Shown here piece after piece: positions 25,261 to 37,182 of a stretch of DNA of 64,000 nucleotides; within the stretch, counting starts at the first letter, position 1; each line of letters starts with the position of its first letter. The DNA is from Tomocerus qinae (lineage: Eukaryota; Arthropoda; Collembola; Entomobryomorpha; Tomoceridae), in NCBI GenBank assembly GCA_020055645.1, contig CM034546.1:9548001-9612000 (forward strand). The letters are read 5' to 3'. A model generated the notes under the pieces. That model saw only the letters and a program-made list of their open reading frames with translations, was not told the DNA's origin and did no database searches. Position numbers and translations under genes: made by a program.

Positions 25261-26106
25261 TTAGGTCATATCAATGTCAAGTCATCAGGGTCAAAACGTC
25301 ATTGGAAAAATGTCAATTAACGTGGCAAACCCTCTCCGCTACTTTTTTACATCCATTGTACATGGTTTATTAAGTGGCGTGCAACACCGCTTTATAGGAA
25401 TGCCTGATCTGTCTGTCTGTCCGTCTGTCTGTCTGTTAGCACGATAACTCAAAAACGGTTTGAGATAATCAATTAAAACTTTCTGTACGTAATGTAGTGA
25501 TGAAAAGCGACGTCAAGATCAAAAATGGACAAAATCAGATACACCCCTGCCTGTGGGCGTGGTCGAAAAATTTAAAATTGGCGTAAATTTAGTTATTGAC
25601 ATTGTAGAACATTTCGTTTAAAAAGGTTATGCGTTAGGCCATGTCAAAGTCATGTCACACGTGTCGGAAGGTCAAAGGTCATTGAAAAAATTCACTAAAA
25701 ACGTCATGTAATGTCAGATAATCAGTTCAAACTTATCATGCGATATCACACCACTTTTTAACATCCATTTGAACATGGTTTATTAACTTCTGAGCCACAC
25801 ACGCCACACAGCTTTCTTTTATGCGCGCGAAAATCATGTTATCACATTCACTTTCATAAACAAAAATTTTTTGTAAATCTGGTGCATGCCTTTCTCGTCT
25901 AGGACTCTAACACCGTTGTGCTGACCGTACTGACAACTGAAAAAGGTTATCAATTAATGACTATATAAGAATAAAAATTTTAGAACTATAGACTTTTCAA
26001 TTGCCCTAATTATTAAATTCACCTCCCTAAATTCTAATTCAGTGACCTAATTATTAAACTACTTGCAAATTAAACAGACATTAACATCAGACACAAATCC
26101 GACATT

Positions 26107-29100
26107 ATGGACTTCATATCTACTGGAAAAAACGAACCGGAAAACGAAAGAGAGACTAGCTTACTTGCTGCAGTTGTAGAGCTTAGTTTCCAAATTGGAT
26201 GGGTTACAGAATATGAATGGCTAAAATTCGTAAGTGTCTGAATAACATTATTATAAAAATTAGTCAAAACACCAAAAAAGAATACTAAAAACTAAAAGAC
26301 AACCGTCAATACGTCAATCAGATTTTTTAAAGATTTGTTCACAACATGTCAAGATTAGATGTCTTGTGATGTCTTACAAATAACCTTCTAGGGAGACCTC
26401 AACCATATTATAATCATAAAGGTTGGGGCTCTTGGCGAGAAGAGCAATTCTTTTTTAATTAGAGTATAAACCGTTAATTGACTATGTGTAACTTTTATTC
26501 CTTTAGAAAACCAGGAGAACACTCGTAAAGACGAAATTAACACTACTAGATTTGCTGAGAAGTATTAAATGCTTTGAAAAAGCCACAAAATTTCTATCCG
26601 CCATCAGAGTAATCGATGAAATATATCCTTCGGAAAGTATTTGGAGGGATAAAAATAAAAATCGCCTTATGTCGATGATTCATTAGGCTGACCATAATTT
26701 GACGAAGGAAAAACGGGACACCATACAGTATTGTATTTAGAAATCGATTTTGACGGGGGTTATGCCATTTAACCATTTATATTAGGAATATTTTCCCGAA
26801 GCGCGTTAATGTTAAGATACTTTTGCCCAACAGTTTAAAAAATGGCATATAATCGCGCGAAGCGCGACAATTTTAAGCTATATTTGCCCTAAAATTACCA
26901 TAAAAGAGAATTGTAATCTCGCGAAGGGCGTTAATTTTAACTTCTTATTGCTGAAAATAGACAAAAAATCTTATAATCGCGCGAAGCTGGTTAATTTTAA
27001 GTTTTGTCTGACAAAAATGGTCTACAATTTCCTCATAATCGTACGATGAGCGTTTATTTTCCCTAAAACGGCTTAAAGTTTCCAAACGATTGTGCGAACC
27101 ATGAAAATGTTAGGTACTTTTGTTGAGAAAAGCCAATTTATATTGTAGATTGTCATTAAGATTTACCATTAATCGCGCGAAGCGCGAAAAATTTTGTTAT
27201 TTTCAGTCAAAAGTTTCCTTTTTCGTTCGTAGTAGTCATTAAATTAGTCATTACTCAATTTTTTCTAAAAAACGGGACACGTTTCTGAAAACGGGACACT
27301 TTCGGGACGCCGGGACAGGTCACCAAAAACGGGACGATCCCGTTAAAAACGGGACGGATGGTCAGCCTATCGATGATTGCGTCAACTCTTTTTGGAAATG
27401 GTTTTATTACTCAGGACGAAAAGCTGGCTTTGGTAAGTCATATTGTGATTGTGAAATCTGTGCTTCTTAAAGGCTCCTACAACAAAATATTACGCAAAAT
27501 TTAACTTTCAAGCTAAACTGGTAAAAGTTTTTTTTGTTCGTTATTTTTTGATATAGGTAGCTATAATGCTCTCATAGGGCATGCTAATTAAGCTATAAAA
27601 TTTTTAGAAGCAAAGATATTGCTACTTGCTCCCAATCTTTGGAATAATTGTTTGCCAGATTTTTTTAATGTTCTATATTCTATTTTAAAAAAAGAATATA
27701 CGGCATATCTCTGGTTAAAACCGACTGATTTCATTTCATATAGTAAAAGAGTTCTAATTTTCAGGAATCAAAATTAGAGAAAGGAAACGGGAACGAAAAC
27801 ATATCTATCGTTAAACGTTTTGACGAATCTCATGACAAAAGTAATGAAGAGGACTTCAATCATTTTGGCAAAAATCCGATGCTACTTGGGCCGGTAGGTT
27901 CACTTTGTAATGAATGAAAGGCCATTGTAATACGTCTACCTATATAAATAACTATTTCATACTTCTAAATGAAATGTTTAAATATTCTTTTGTGCATAAT
28001 CAGATTATCAAATGCGTACTTCAATATTTAAACGTCGAAGAAATCAAAAAGTGCCGGTACATTTCAAAAGAATGGAAATCAGTGTCACTTCCAGTACTGA
28101 CTAACCTTACAAAAATTGAATTTCGCAAGGTTGATCGCACAACAAACAAACATTGCCATAAAACTCCTTTCAAGTTTTTTGAAACATTTCCTGACGCACG
28201 TGATGAAATTGTTCCTATTCCCGATGTGACTATTTACGGAACGTTTGGAAATTGCTCATGGCCAATTGAAGAATTGGACTATTTTTTTCGTAAACAACAA
28301 ATGCACATCCGAAAACTTGAATTAATTAAAATATTTTTAGTAAATGATCGCTGGGAGGATATAAGTAGTTTCGATATTACTCCATGGATATTAAACTCGT
28401 TGCATGGTTACAAAACCAAATACCAAACAAAAAACCGTCTTTAGTGTTTGCTCCATTAAAGAATACGAAAATTCAATTATACCACCAACCAATCTACATT
28501 TGGATATCACTTCCCTTGTAAATGTCCAGGAATTGAAATTAGTAGGGGAATGTAGCACCAATCTTCAAGATGGAATCCGAATCAGCCCCATTTGCTTGGA
28601 GTTGGGAGATATAACATTCTTAAAAAATGGAAATAAGATAAATGAGCTGTGCGTCAATGACATAATTGATTGGTCCAATGCGAAGCGAATCATTTTACTA
28701 AATACTCCAAAAATCAAGAAAACCGAATTATCTTTAGATTTGCAAGAAAATCCAAATTTGAAACTGGATTTTCTTGAATTAAGTAACATTCCCCTCAAGC
28801 ACTGGAATAAGTGTACTTGGACTGTAGATGTCTTAAATTTGGAAGAAATTCCATTATTGGAAAAAACTCAAATGAACGTAAAGCAGTTATTTATTAGCCG
28901 AAATAGTAAAGTAAAAGTTGACATTTCTCTACTACCACAGTCCCTTGTACAACTAAGAGTTGAGATCAACCATGGATACAAATGTAGCCAACCAATTGTT
29001 TTTCATGATCTCGAATCTTTACATTTAAAATTCTTTATTGTTTGTTTTTCAATGATTTCTCCAAATTTAAAATGTCCCAATTTGCGTTGTCTAAATATGG

Positions 29101-29232
29101 AAGTCGATGAAGATGAAATTAGATGTGAAATGATAATTGATTTAAATTTCATTTAATTGATTTAATTTATATGATTCAAAGGATTTTGACAATCTTTTTA
29201 ACGCGACGTCATTATTACTTACTCCTCCGTGA
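26107..29232 (+). pseudogene. CARD-like/F-box/LRR-like pseudogene (gene B)
   Basis: Paralogue of the gene at 31007-34228 with the same exon plan. Exon 1 (26107-26229) encodes ERETSLLAAVVELSFQIGWV and ends at GTAAGT. Exon 2 starts at 26507 (KTRRTLVKTKLTLLDLLRS) but is split by a 689-bp element at 26681-27369 and resumes to 27432. Exon 3 is 27765-27893. Exon 4 begins at the acceptor before ATTATCAAATGCG (about 28001) with the F-box IIKCVLQYLNVEEIKKCRY. A one-base frameshift near 28400 separates the F-box from the LRR-like part. After IIDL near 29150 about 360 bp is missing relative to its sisters; the frame stops, although the original end (TSLLLT) is still visible near 29205-29232. Three independent lesions make it non-functional. 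Confidence 0.85.
26681..27369. mobile_element. 689-bp TIR element with CGCGAAGCGCG internal repeats
   Basis: The ends are inverted (TAGGCTGACCAT near 26684; ATGGTCAGCCTA ending 27369). The element is flanked by a perfect 9-bp direct repeat TCGATGATT at 26672-26680 and 27370-27378. Inside, a degenerate ~75-85-bp unit recurs about six times, each with a motif like AATCGCGCGAAGCGCGA followed by AATTTTAA. The end nearest 27300 repeats AAACGGGACA. It has no open frame, so it is non-autonomous. It interrupts exon 2 of gene B. An 8-9 bp duplication would suit hAT- or Mutator-like transposases, but the superfamily is uncertain. Confidence 0.8.
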
Positions 29233-31006
29233 TGCACATTTAATAATTAATCCAAAACCTTTTCATAATTCAGAAAAATTGTTATATTATTAATATTTCG
29301 TCGGAGCTAAGAATGAGATAATGGAAATATCCAACAAAGCTTAATTGACGACCTACAATTTTTGTGTTAATTTTTGCAATTTACAATTTAAACTAATACA
29401 CAGTCCAAGAGAAATGAGATATTATATATTTCTTACTTTCTTGAAAGTACACTAGTTATGGCTTTCAATGTCTAAGCCTCAATGCTATTTCCGTACTTAT
29501 AATTTGGACCATGATTTCTAGTATTCTATTTTGTTTTATTACCATGGCTTAAGAAAATATACATATTTAAATCATTAATCTTTATAACTTGATTTAACTT
29601 ATTTAATGTTGTAGTTCATATTAGAAATAAACTTCATTGTGTTTATTTGTAGACTTCTGGTTGCTAAATATACAATGACAACTAATAACATTGGTTTGTT
29701 TCGGAAATAAGGCAATAATATATACTAGAAATAAGCCCGTCCTACGGACTCGAAATATTGTAATTATTCTTGTGCCTGCGCAGTTACACGAAGTTCATCT
29801 TTTACATTTATACATTATCACGGAAATTTTTCATTGCGCAACTCCACTTTAAGATTATCTTATGGGTATGATTAGTACTTGGTTTTGATATAGTATCATG
29901 CATGGGAATGGGAAACAAAAACAACTTGTGAATTAAGTGTGAAGTATGTGAGGCTGTTTTTGGATTGAATTGGAGATTGTTAATTTTGATGGGCAAAAAG
30001 GCAACCAATAAAAAGCAAAAGGGCAATAAGGGACCTTTTTGCCCTTTTCTCATGCACTATTAAGTACAAGCACGTATACTACAAAGGGGCACCGGGGTCC
30101 CCTAGGTTTCCAGAAAAGGACAATTTTTTTTGTAAAAAAGGTTAAAAATCCAAAAAAATATGCCAAATTTTAGCAATATATTTTCGTGGGATACAATAAC
30201 GTATTTTCGATTTCGATTATAAGTCGATTTCGGAGGGGGCAAAATATCATAGGACAATATATTATATTAGGCCTAATCGCATTTTGTCTAAAATGAGTCA
30301 AAATAGCCTAAAAATCACATAAAATCACGCAAAGCGCGAAAGTTTTTTGTATTTTGAGAAAAAATTTCCATTTTTCTTGGATTTCGAGGGGGTGGGCATT
30401 TTCTCCCAATGCCCCCCTCAATACGGCCTTGGTGTGATACGTGTGATTAAAATGTTTAATTAATTTCGTTATTTTGTAGGTCCATATAGTTTTAGGTAGT
30501 AGTTTTAATGAAGTGTTGTGGCTGTGGCGTAACGTGATACAAGTATTAGTACAAGTAAGTTAGTTTTTATTTGAATTAGATCAGATAATGTTGGTTTCAT
30601 TATGTTTATATCAAAGCCACCGACCGAAGCCGATAAGAGCAATCGTGGTCGTGGTGTTATGTTATAATTATAAAGTCAAAATATGTTTAGGTGGCTTTAT
30701 GATGGCTAAAACTTGCGGTACACTTAGTTCGGTATTGCGCGCGAAAACCATATTCTTCACAACCAAACTTTTTAAAGCTTGCATTGTGCACTAACTATGT
30801 ACTAGTACTAGACTAACTACTTACTTTCCTAACATTTCAGAGATTGACAGCAAAATATTGTCACTTTACTATTACTGATGGAGAATAACAATTTTAAAGT
30901 CATTTACATGTTTTTCTTCTTTCTACTAATAGCATAGATACTCAAATACTGCACTAACTAATAACTTTAAGACCGATTAGACATACTATAACTAAAAACT
31001 CTTGAT
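29233..31006. other. Intergenic region between genes B and C
   Basis: No gene was recognised. It contains one MITE-like element (30083-30434). The last ~200 bp before 31007 are the likely promoter of gene C and resemble the corresponding upstream sequence of gene D around 36900-37180 (shared GGTGGCTT/GGTTTA...ATGGCTAAAACTTGCG type words). Confidence 0.45.
30083..30434. mobile_element. MITE-like element with G/C-rich ends
   Basis: Left-end CAAAGGGGCACC and right-end GGGCATT...GTATTG/CGGCCTTG are imperfect complements. The interior has poly-purine and AAAGCGCGAAAG words like those in the element inside gene B. The layout (G-run at one end, C-run at the other, GGAAAAA/TTTTTCC inside) matches the elements at 36511, 54388, 58901 and 60059. 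The boundaries are approximate. Confidence 0.4.
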
Positions 31007-34000
31007 ATGACTGACTCAGAATCAGATATCGTGAGAGAAGACTTAAATATTAGGGACTTTTTGTCGGTTCGAAAACCCGACCTGGAAGATGAAAGAGAGA
31101 CCAGCTTACTCACCGCAGTTTTAGAGCTTAGTTTCCAACTTGGGTGGATTACAGAATATGAAAGGCTAAAATTCGTAAGTGTCCCAACAATAGATTACAT
31201 AAAGTATAGTCATTAAATGTTAAACGCTAAACCGAAAGTAAACTAACAACTAAAGCAACCTCACTCATAATTTTTTGATCGTTTCCTTGATAGTCTTAGA
31301 TACATTCTTATGTTTTCATGGCTTTAGAGGGGATCCAAACCCAAAGCATTATAGCTATAGAAATTGGGGTTTTTATATCTAAGCAAAAGAGGCAATTGTT
31401 GTTTGTAAATGGACCAGTTGGCTATTCACGCAGCGCCCCATTAGCGAGACACCACGACATTAAAAAAATAGACCTGTAGCCGACTTTCGGCCGACCGCCT
31501 AATGGTTTATGGACTATGGACACTACGGCGGACCGAAACTCGGCTGTTGTGTCTATCTTTTTAATGTCGTGGTGTCTCGCTAATGGGGCGCTGCGTGAAT
31601 AGCCAACTGGTCCATTAGGAGCATGAAATATTATTTTAACATGTGGAACTTTTATTTCTTCTAGAAAACTAAGAGGATATTAGTAATGAAGAAATTAGCA
31701 CTGCTAGAATTGCTAAGAAATATTAAATGCTTTGACAAAGCTACAAAATTTCTATCCGCCATCAGAGTAATCGACGAAATACATCCTTCGGAAAATATTT
31801 GGAGGAATGAAAATCGTCTTATGTCAATAATTTTGACCACTCTGTTCGGAAATGGATTGCTCACTCAGGATGAAAAGCTGACTTTGGTAAGTCAAGATTA
31901 TTATTAATTCATATTAAATCATCAATAGGGAATTATGCGAGACATCGTATACCGTACCTGTCTAAGTCTAAAACACTTACCACAACTACAACAGAAGATA
32001 CATAATTTTAAGCAGTTACAATTGGAAATTTTTTTTCAGTATTTACGAAAATATCAATACTGATTTATCAATTATAACTAAAAACACAATAAAATTAGGT
32101 CAGATATTCATTCGACATTTCCTATGTAGTTATTGTTCCAGAAGAACATGCAGAGAATAATTAATTTAAGTTTTTCATCAGATTTTCTTTAAGATATTTT
32201 ATATCTTTGGAGAAAAAATGACATCATCTTTCTTTATCTATCTTTATTAAAAATAAACAAGAAAAACGTAAATGTATAAAATTCTAATATTGCAGGAAAC
32301 AAAACTTGACAACAAGAACGTAAAAGAGAATATTGAAAAGAGGAATTTTATCACCAATCGTTTTTTCGAAACGCATGACGAAATAAACGAAGAAAACCCT
32401 ATTCGTCCTGACAAAAATCCGATGCTACTTGGGCCGGTAGGTTCACTTCAGATAATAAAAGCTCGTATTATGATCGTCGTAGTGTTCATAAGAAAGCAGT
32501 CATGATGCCGATTACTTTTACTTAAGAGTTTTTGAAGAGCCTTTAGAACTAAAACGAAAGTTCATAATACGAGCCCAAAACCACTTACATTCTCTATTAG
32601 ACAATTATTTAGAACTACTAAATGAAATGTTTACTTATTCTTTTATTTTACATATGATGATATAGATTATCAAATGTATACTTCAATATTTGAATATCGA
32701 AGAAATCAAAAAGTGCAGGTACATTTCAAAAGAATGGAAATCTGTCTCACTTCCAGTACTGATTAACCGTACTAAAATTGGATTTCGCCAATTCGATCCC
32801 ACAACAAATAAATATTATTGGGACAGAAGCCCTGTCAAGTTCTTCGAAGCATTTCCAGATACACAAGATGAAATTATTCCTTTTCCTGATGTGATTATTT
32901 ACGGCGAATTTGAAGATTGCTCTTGGCCAATTGAAGAATTGGGCTTTTTCTTTCGTAAACAACAAATGCACATCAGAAAGCTTGAACTAAAGGAAATATA
33001 TTTAGTTAATGATCGCTGGGAGAAGATAGATAGTTTCGATATTACTCCGTGGATATCAGACTCGATGATCACAAAGCCAAGTACTAAGAAAGACACCATT
33101 CTAAGTGTTAGATGCGAGAAAGAATATGGAAGTTCAATTCAGACGCCAACTAATCTTCATTTGAATATCAGTTCTCTTGTACATGTTCAAAAATTGGAAC
33201 TCTTGGAATGCAGCTTAAATCTTGAAGATGAAATTCGAATCGGCTCCATTGACTTGACATTAGAAGATATAACAGTTTATAAAAATGGAATTAAGATGAG
33301 TCAGCTTTGCGTTGATGATATAATTGATTGGTCTAAAGCAAAGCGAATCGTTTTACTAAGTACCTCGGGAATCAACAATACCGAATTATCTTTAGATTTG
33401 CAAGCAAATCCCAATTTGAAACTTGATTATCTTGAGTTACGTAACATCTCCCTTAAGCACTGGAATAAGTGCACTTGGACTGTAGATGTCTTAAAATTGG
33501 AAGACATTCCTTTATTGGAAAATACCCAAATGAACATAAAGGAGCTATTTTATACCCGCTTTGGAGAAAATGCTAGTATCGACATTTCTTTTCTGCCGAA
33601 GTCACTTGTAAAACTTACAATTGAACAGATTGATGAAGAATACAAATGCAGCAATCCATTTTTTCTTCATGATCTCGAATCTTTACATTTAAGATTCCTT
33701 GACGTTTGTTTTTCTACATTTTCTTCAAATTTAAAATGTCCCAACTTGCGTTGCCTTAATTTGGAATTCAGTGACAGTGAATGTCCATTTGTAATTGATT
33801 TAGCTTGGATTCCCAAAACAGTCAAGATTCTTAAATTCCAGAATATTATACTGAAGAATGAAAGCAAAGAAAGTTTAAATCTTAATGAGCTAATACTAAA
33901 TTCGTTTCCATCGAAAGTGCTGCAAAACTTTGGACTTTATATTCAAACGAAAGTTTTGTTTTTGCATCCGTCATTTGAACGGCAACAATCAGAGCGTGAA

Positions 34001-34228
34001 TTACTGAAATTTTTGAAATATCGTAAAACGTTTCCTAATTGTGTGCAAACACTCTATGTCGGTCAATTTGACTGGACAAGAAACTCATTTGAAAGTAGTG
34101 TCCTTAGATCTATTTTGGACATGGAAGCGGAATGCTATGTCTTTAAAGATGATATGGGAACAGCATTTCCATTCACGGATTTTGACAATATTTTTTACGA
34201 TACGGCGTCATTATTACTTAATCAATAA
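31007..34228 (+). CDS. CARD-like / F-box / LRR-like protein (gene C, intact)
   Basis: Best-preserved member of the family, about 697 residues. Exons are 31007-31174, 31665-31886, 32296-32436 and 32666-34228, all joined in phase 0 by GT-AG introns of 490, 409 and 229 nt. Residues ~28-125 look like a death-fold (CARD-like) domain split by intron 1 after ITEYERLKF and resuming KTKRILVMKKLALLELLRN. Exon 2 ends with a second, similar half (FGNGLLTQDEKLTL). Exon 4 opens with the F-box (~176-215: IIKCILQYLNIEEIKKCRYI...W), expected to bind SKP1, followed by ~470 residues of irregular leucine-rich sequence as a probable substrate-binding region. The terminal exon has the same length as that of gene D (1563 bp). 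No frame break was found. F-box assignment is strong; CARD-like is pattern-based; targets are unknown. Confidence 0.8.
31408..31616. mobile_element. 209-bp MITE in intron 1 of gene C
   Basis: Nearly perfect ~65-bp terminal inverted repeats begin AATGGACCAGTTGGCTATTC and surround a ~75-bp loop. The same intron in genes B (near 26450) and D (near 37580) lacks the element and reads through (TTTTTTGAATTAGAGCATGA-like), so these are empty sites. The element is non-coding. A short target duplication (TA/TAA) is possible but not clean. Confidence 0.8.
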
Positions 34229-34659
34229 TACCTAATACATAAATAGTTTTATCAACATCAGCTAATAATTTAGAAAATTGAAACATACATATTCTTCTAG
34301 CAGTTATAGACAATTGCCATATTATTATTTCTGAGCTAGGAATGAAAATAAATATGTAACTCCGAACTCAATTTTTTCTAATATTGCAAAATTATCTCAT
34401 AACTTTGGATTTCGGCGCTGACATTTAAAATACATAAGTGTAGTATGTTGTAAGTCTGTAATTTACTAGTAATTTACCTGATTAACTGAAGATGTAATTA
34501 TCCTTGATATATGTAGATTTACAATTGTTGATCCATGAATATATTATTTTAATTATATTTATATAATACTTTTACAATAAATAATACTGTTTAATATAAA
34601 ACTATTCTAAAACTATCTAAAACTAAAACTTATCTTCTAATGACAATCTGGAAATATTT

Positions 34660-36328
34660 GAGTGAATCCATCTATGGACAACCAATGAATAAAATCGACA
34701 TCTTAGATTACCATAAATATAGTCTCAAAAAATCAGAAATGTCAAAAACTACAAGAATAAGTGGTTCAAACATTTTCTAAAAATCTCTAAACCCCTTCCA
34801 AGGGGGGTAAAAGTAAACAGAAATTACAGAAAATCATGTGTGACTAAATAATGAGATGATTATATCTCAGTAACAGTGCTAGGTATCAGTAAGAAATATT
34901 TTTTAAAAATACAAATGGGTATTGTAGATTAGTATAGAAACAAATTTTATTTCTCATTGTTCGCGTTTTTCGAAATAGATCAAAATTTCCAAATTTTTTT
35001 CAATTGAGAATAACAAGCGTGTCCCACAATTGCCCATGGAAGTTTGACTTGAATCGGAATAACGGGAATCTGACGAAACAGATGCAATTTATTCCGCCGT
35101 GGGCAATTGTGGGACGCCGGAGATATTGTCGTTCAAAGTTTGGCAAAAAGTGACTATTTTTGAACAAAATTAGTCCAGGGTTTCATAAACAGGCATAAAA
35201 ATGAAACTGGTTAATTAAAATATTAAATAGTTTTTTCAACCCAACTACTTATATTAAAATGTTTAGATAATTAACAGATGCGTATATTAGACATATATTG
35301 TTATATATCAGGGGTACAGGCCTATATATTAGGCGTATATGCCCCTATATTGGGCATATATGTCAATATATCAGACATATATGGCTATATATTAGAAATT
35401 TATGACTATATATTGGGCATATATTGATATATATTGGGCGTATATAGGTATATAGTGGGCATATATAGGTATATACTGGGCATATATAGGTATATACTGG
35501 GCATATATAGGTATATACTGGGCATATATAGGTATATACTGGGCATATATAGGTATATACTGGGCATATATAGGTATATGTAGGGCATATATAGGTATAT
35601 ATTGGGCATATATAGTTACATATTGGGCATATATAGCTATATAATGGGCATATAAAGCTATATAATGGGCATATATAGCTATATAATGGCCATATATAGC
35701 TATATAATGGGCATATAAAGCTATATATTGGGAATATATAGGTAAATATAGGTATATATTGGGCATATATAGGTATATGTTGGCCATATATAGGTATGTG
35801 TTGGCATATATAGTAATATAATGGGCATATATAGCTATATATTGGGTATATATAGGTATATATTAGTTATATATGGCTATATATTGGGCATATATAGGTA
35901 CATATTGGGCATATATAGATATATATTGGTCAAATATAGGTATATATTGGTCAAATATAGGTATATATTGGTCAAATATAGGTATATATTGGTCATATAT
36001 AGGTATATAATGGGCATGTATAGCTATATATTGGGTATATATAGGTATATATTAGGAATATATAGCTTTATTTATATTGGGTATATATGTGTATATATGG
36101 CCATATTTTGTCATATATGGCTATATGTTACTGATATAAATGACTACATAGAAGACATACATAATTGGCTAAACTCATTGATCTCACATAAATATCAACA
36201 TGGTACGTGGTGGTTGCACTGCCGCGTATGGAAACCCTGGAACGTTTCCAGCCAGTATATAGCTTGCAGTGCAAGGCGCGCAAGCAAAACGCTGGGAGCC
36301 GAGTGGTTGTCTATAGATGGATTCACTC
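34660..36328 (+). mobile_element. 1.67-kb non-autonomous TIR element (copy 1)
   Basis: The element begins GAGTGAATCCATCTATGGAC and ends with the complement GTCTATAGATGGATTCACTC (about 20-25 bp of inverted repeat). It is flanked by the 4-bp direct repeat ATTT. It holds ~620 bp of unique sequence with an inner palindrome (GTCCCACAATTGCCCATGG at 35021-35039 against 35097-35115), a ~860-bp AT-rich minisatellite, and a unique right part with GGAAACCCTGGAACGTTTCC. It has no transposase. A second copy, reverse-complemented, lies at 37796-39485. A 4-bp AT-rich duplication and a GAG terminus would fit Sola-like elements; this is inference. Confidence 0.85.
35280..36140. repeat. AT-rich ~22-bp minisatellite
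   Basis: About forty tandem units are variants of ATATATAGGTATATACTGGGC. They give long spurious open frames on both strands (YLYMPSI-type and YIYAQYIP-type repeats). Homogeneous stretches such as 35450-35575 alternate with diverged units. The array is internal to the transposon at 34660-36328. Confidence 0.9.
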
Positions 36329-36510
36329 ATTTTCAAAATATACATAGATCCAAATACCACGCAAATTTTGATATTACATTAAAAGAACTTAACCCTAACC
36401 TGGGTTAATTTTACCATCTTCCGAAATTAACACAAGTACTGGGAGCCTACGTTGTTTTTTAAATAATCGTTTTCTGACTTAAAGAGAATGTAAACCCCCT
36501 CCCAGCAGGT

Positions 36511-36681
36511 ACGTATCCAGAAATTTGGTCAAAGAGGGGCGTAACCAAAAATAATGTCAAAAATAAGACATATTAGTGCGAAAAAATTTTGCAATTTTTG
36601 GCCGTTTATGGAAAAAAACCTCTCTTTTTCTCAGATTAAGGAGGTGGCGCTGTGCCCCCCCCCGCCCTCTACTGGATACGT
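36511..36681. mobile_element. 171-bp MITE with perfect 11-bp ends
   Basis: ACGTATCCAG at 36511 is matched by CTGGATACGT ending 36681. The interior reads AAATTTGGTCAAAGAGGGGC ... GGAAAAAAACC ... a run of C. The same internal words occur in the elements at 54388-54533 and 60059-60201, so these form one family. Confidence 0.7.
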
Positions 36682-37182
36682 GTATCCCACCTCAGTCCCG
36701 TCTAAATATATGGCTTTAATAATTATGGTTTGCAGCAAAGAAAAATATTTTACTGAAACTACTTTCTGAATGTAGCTATTAGATTAGTCAAAACTGTTTA
36801 TTTGATTTGTTTAGTTTTACTCTTTCTGTCTGTCTCCGGAAATCCCTGTTCATGATTAACTTTCGAATGCGAATAGTTTGAGTTGAGTTGCTAACCGAAG
36901 CTAAAGCCAAGTAAAGAATAATCGCATCGGTTAGTTTAGTGGTTTACTGACGGCTAAAACTTGCGATACACTCCTATCGTAATTGCGCGCGTAATTCGTA
37001 ATTCTTCACAAACAGACAACAGCATCTAATCTGAACTGACTCCCACTGTCAAATTTAAATTTCGTAAGTCTTACCTTATGACCTAAACCTAACTAACTGT
37101 GAACTAAGCACTTCAAGGGAAAGACAAATTGCAAAATTTTAAGTCATTCACATATTTTTTGTTTATTATATAAACAGCTGAT

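Larger units (their letters stand above)
22680..25790. mobile_element. Compound repetitive element with (GTCT)n core blocks
   Basis: A block is repeated several times in both orientations: TTTATAGGAATGCCTGATC, a (GTCT)n run, GTTAGCACGATAACTC, then AACGGTTTGAGATAA. Plus-strand copies start near 22685, 24720 and 25385; reverse copies lie near 22990-23140 and 23370-23500. A truncated end of the same family sits at 48521-48590. GTCY microsatellites inside AT-rich non-coding elements are known from DINE-1/Helentron-type elements, so a Helitron-related origin is possible but unproven. No transposase or Rep/helicase frame is present. Confidence 0.55.

Noticed and set aside
35450-35600. Regular ~22-bp units considered as a CRISPR array
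   Set aside because: The units are contiguous without unique spacers, AT-rich, inside a transposon, and the genome is eukaryotic.
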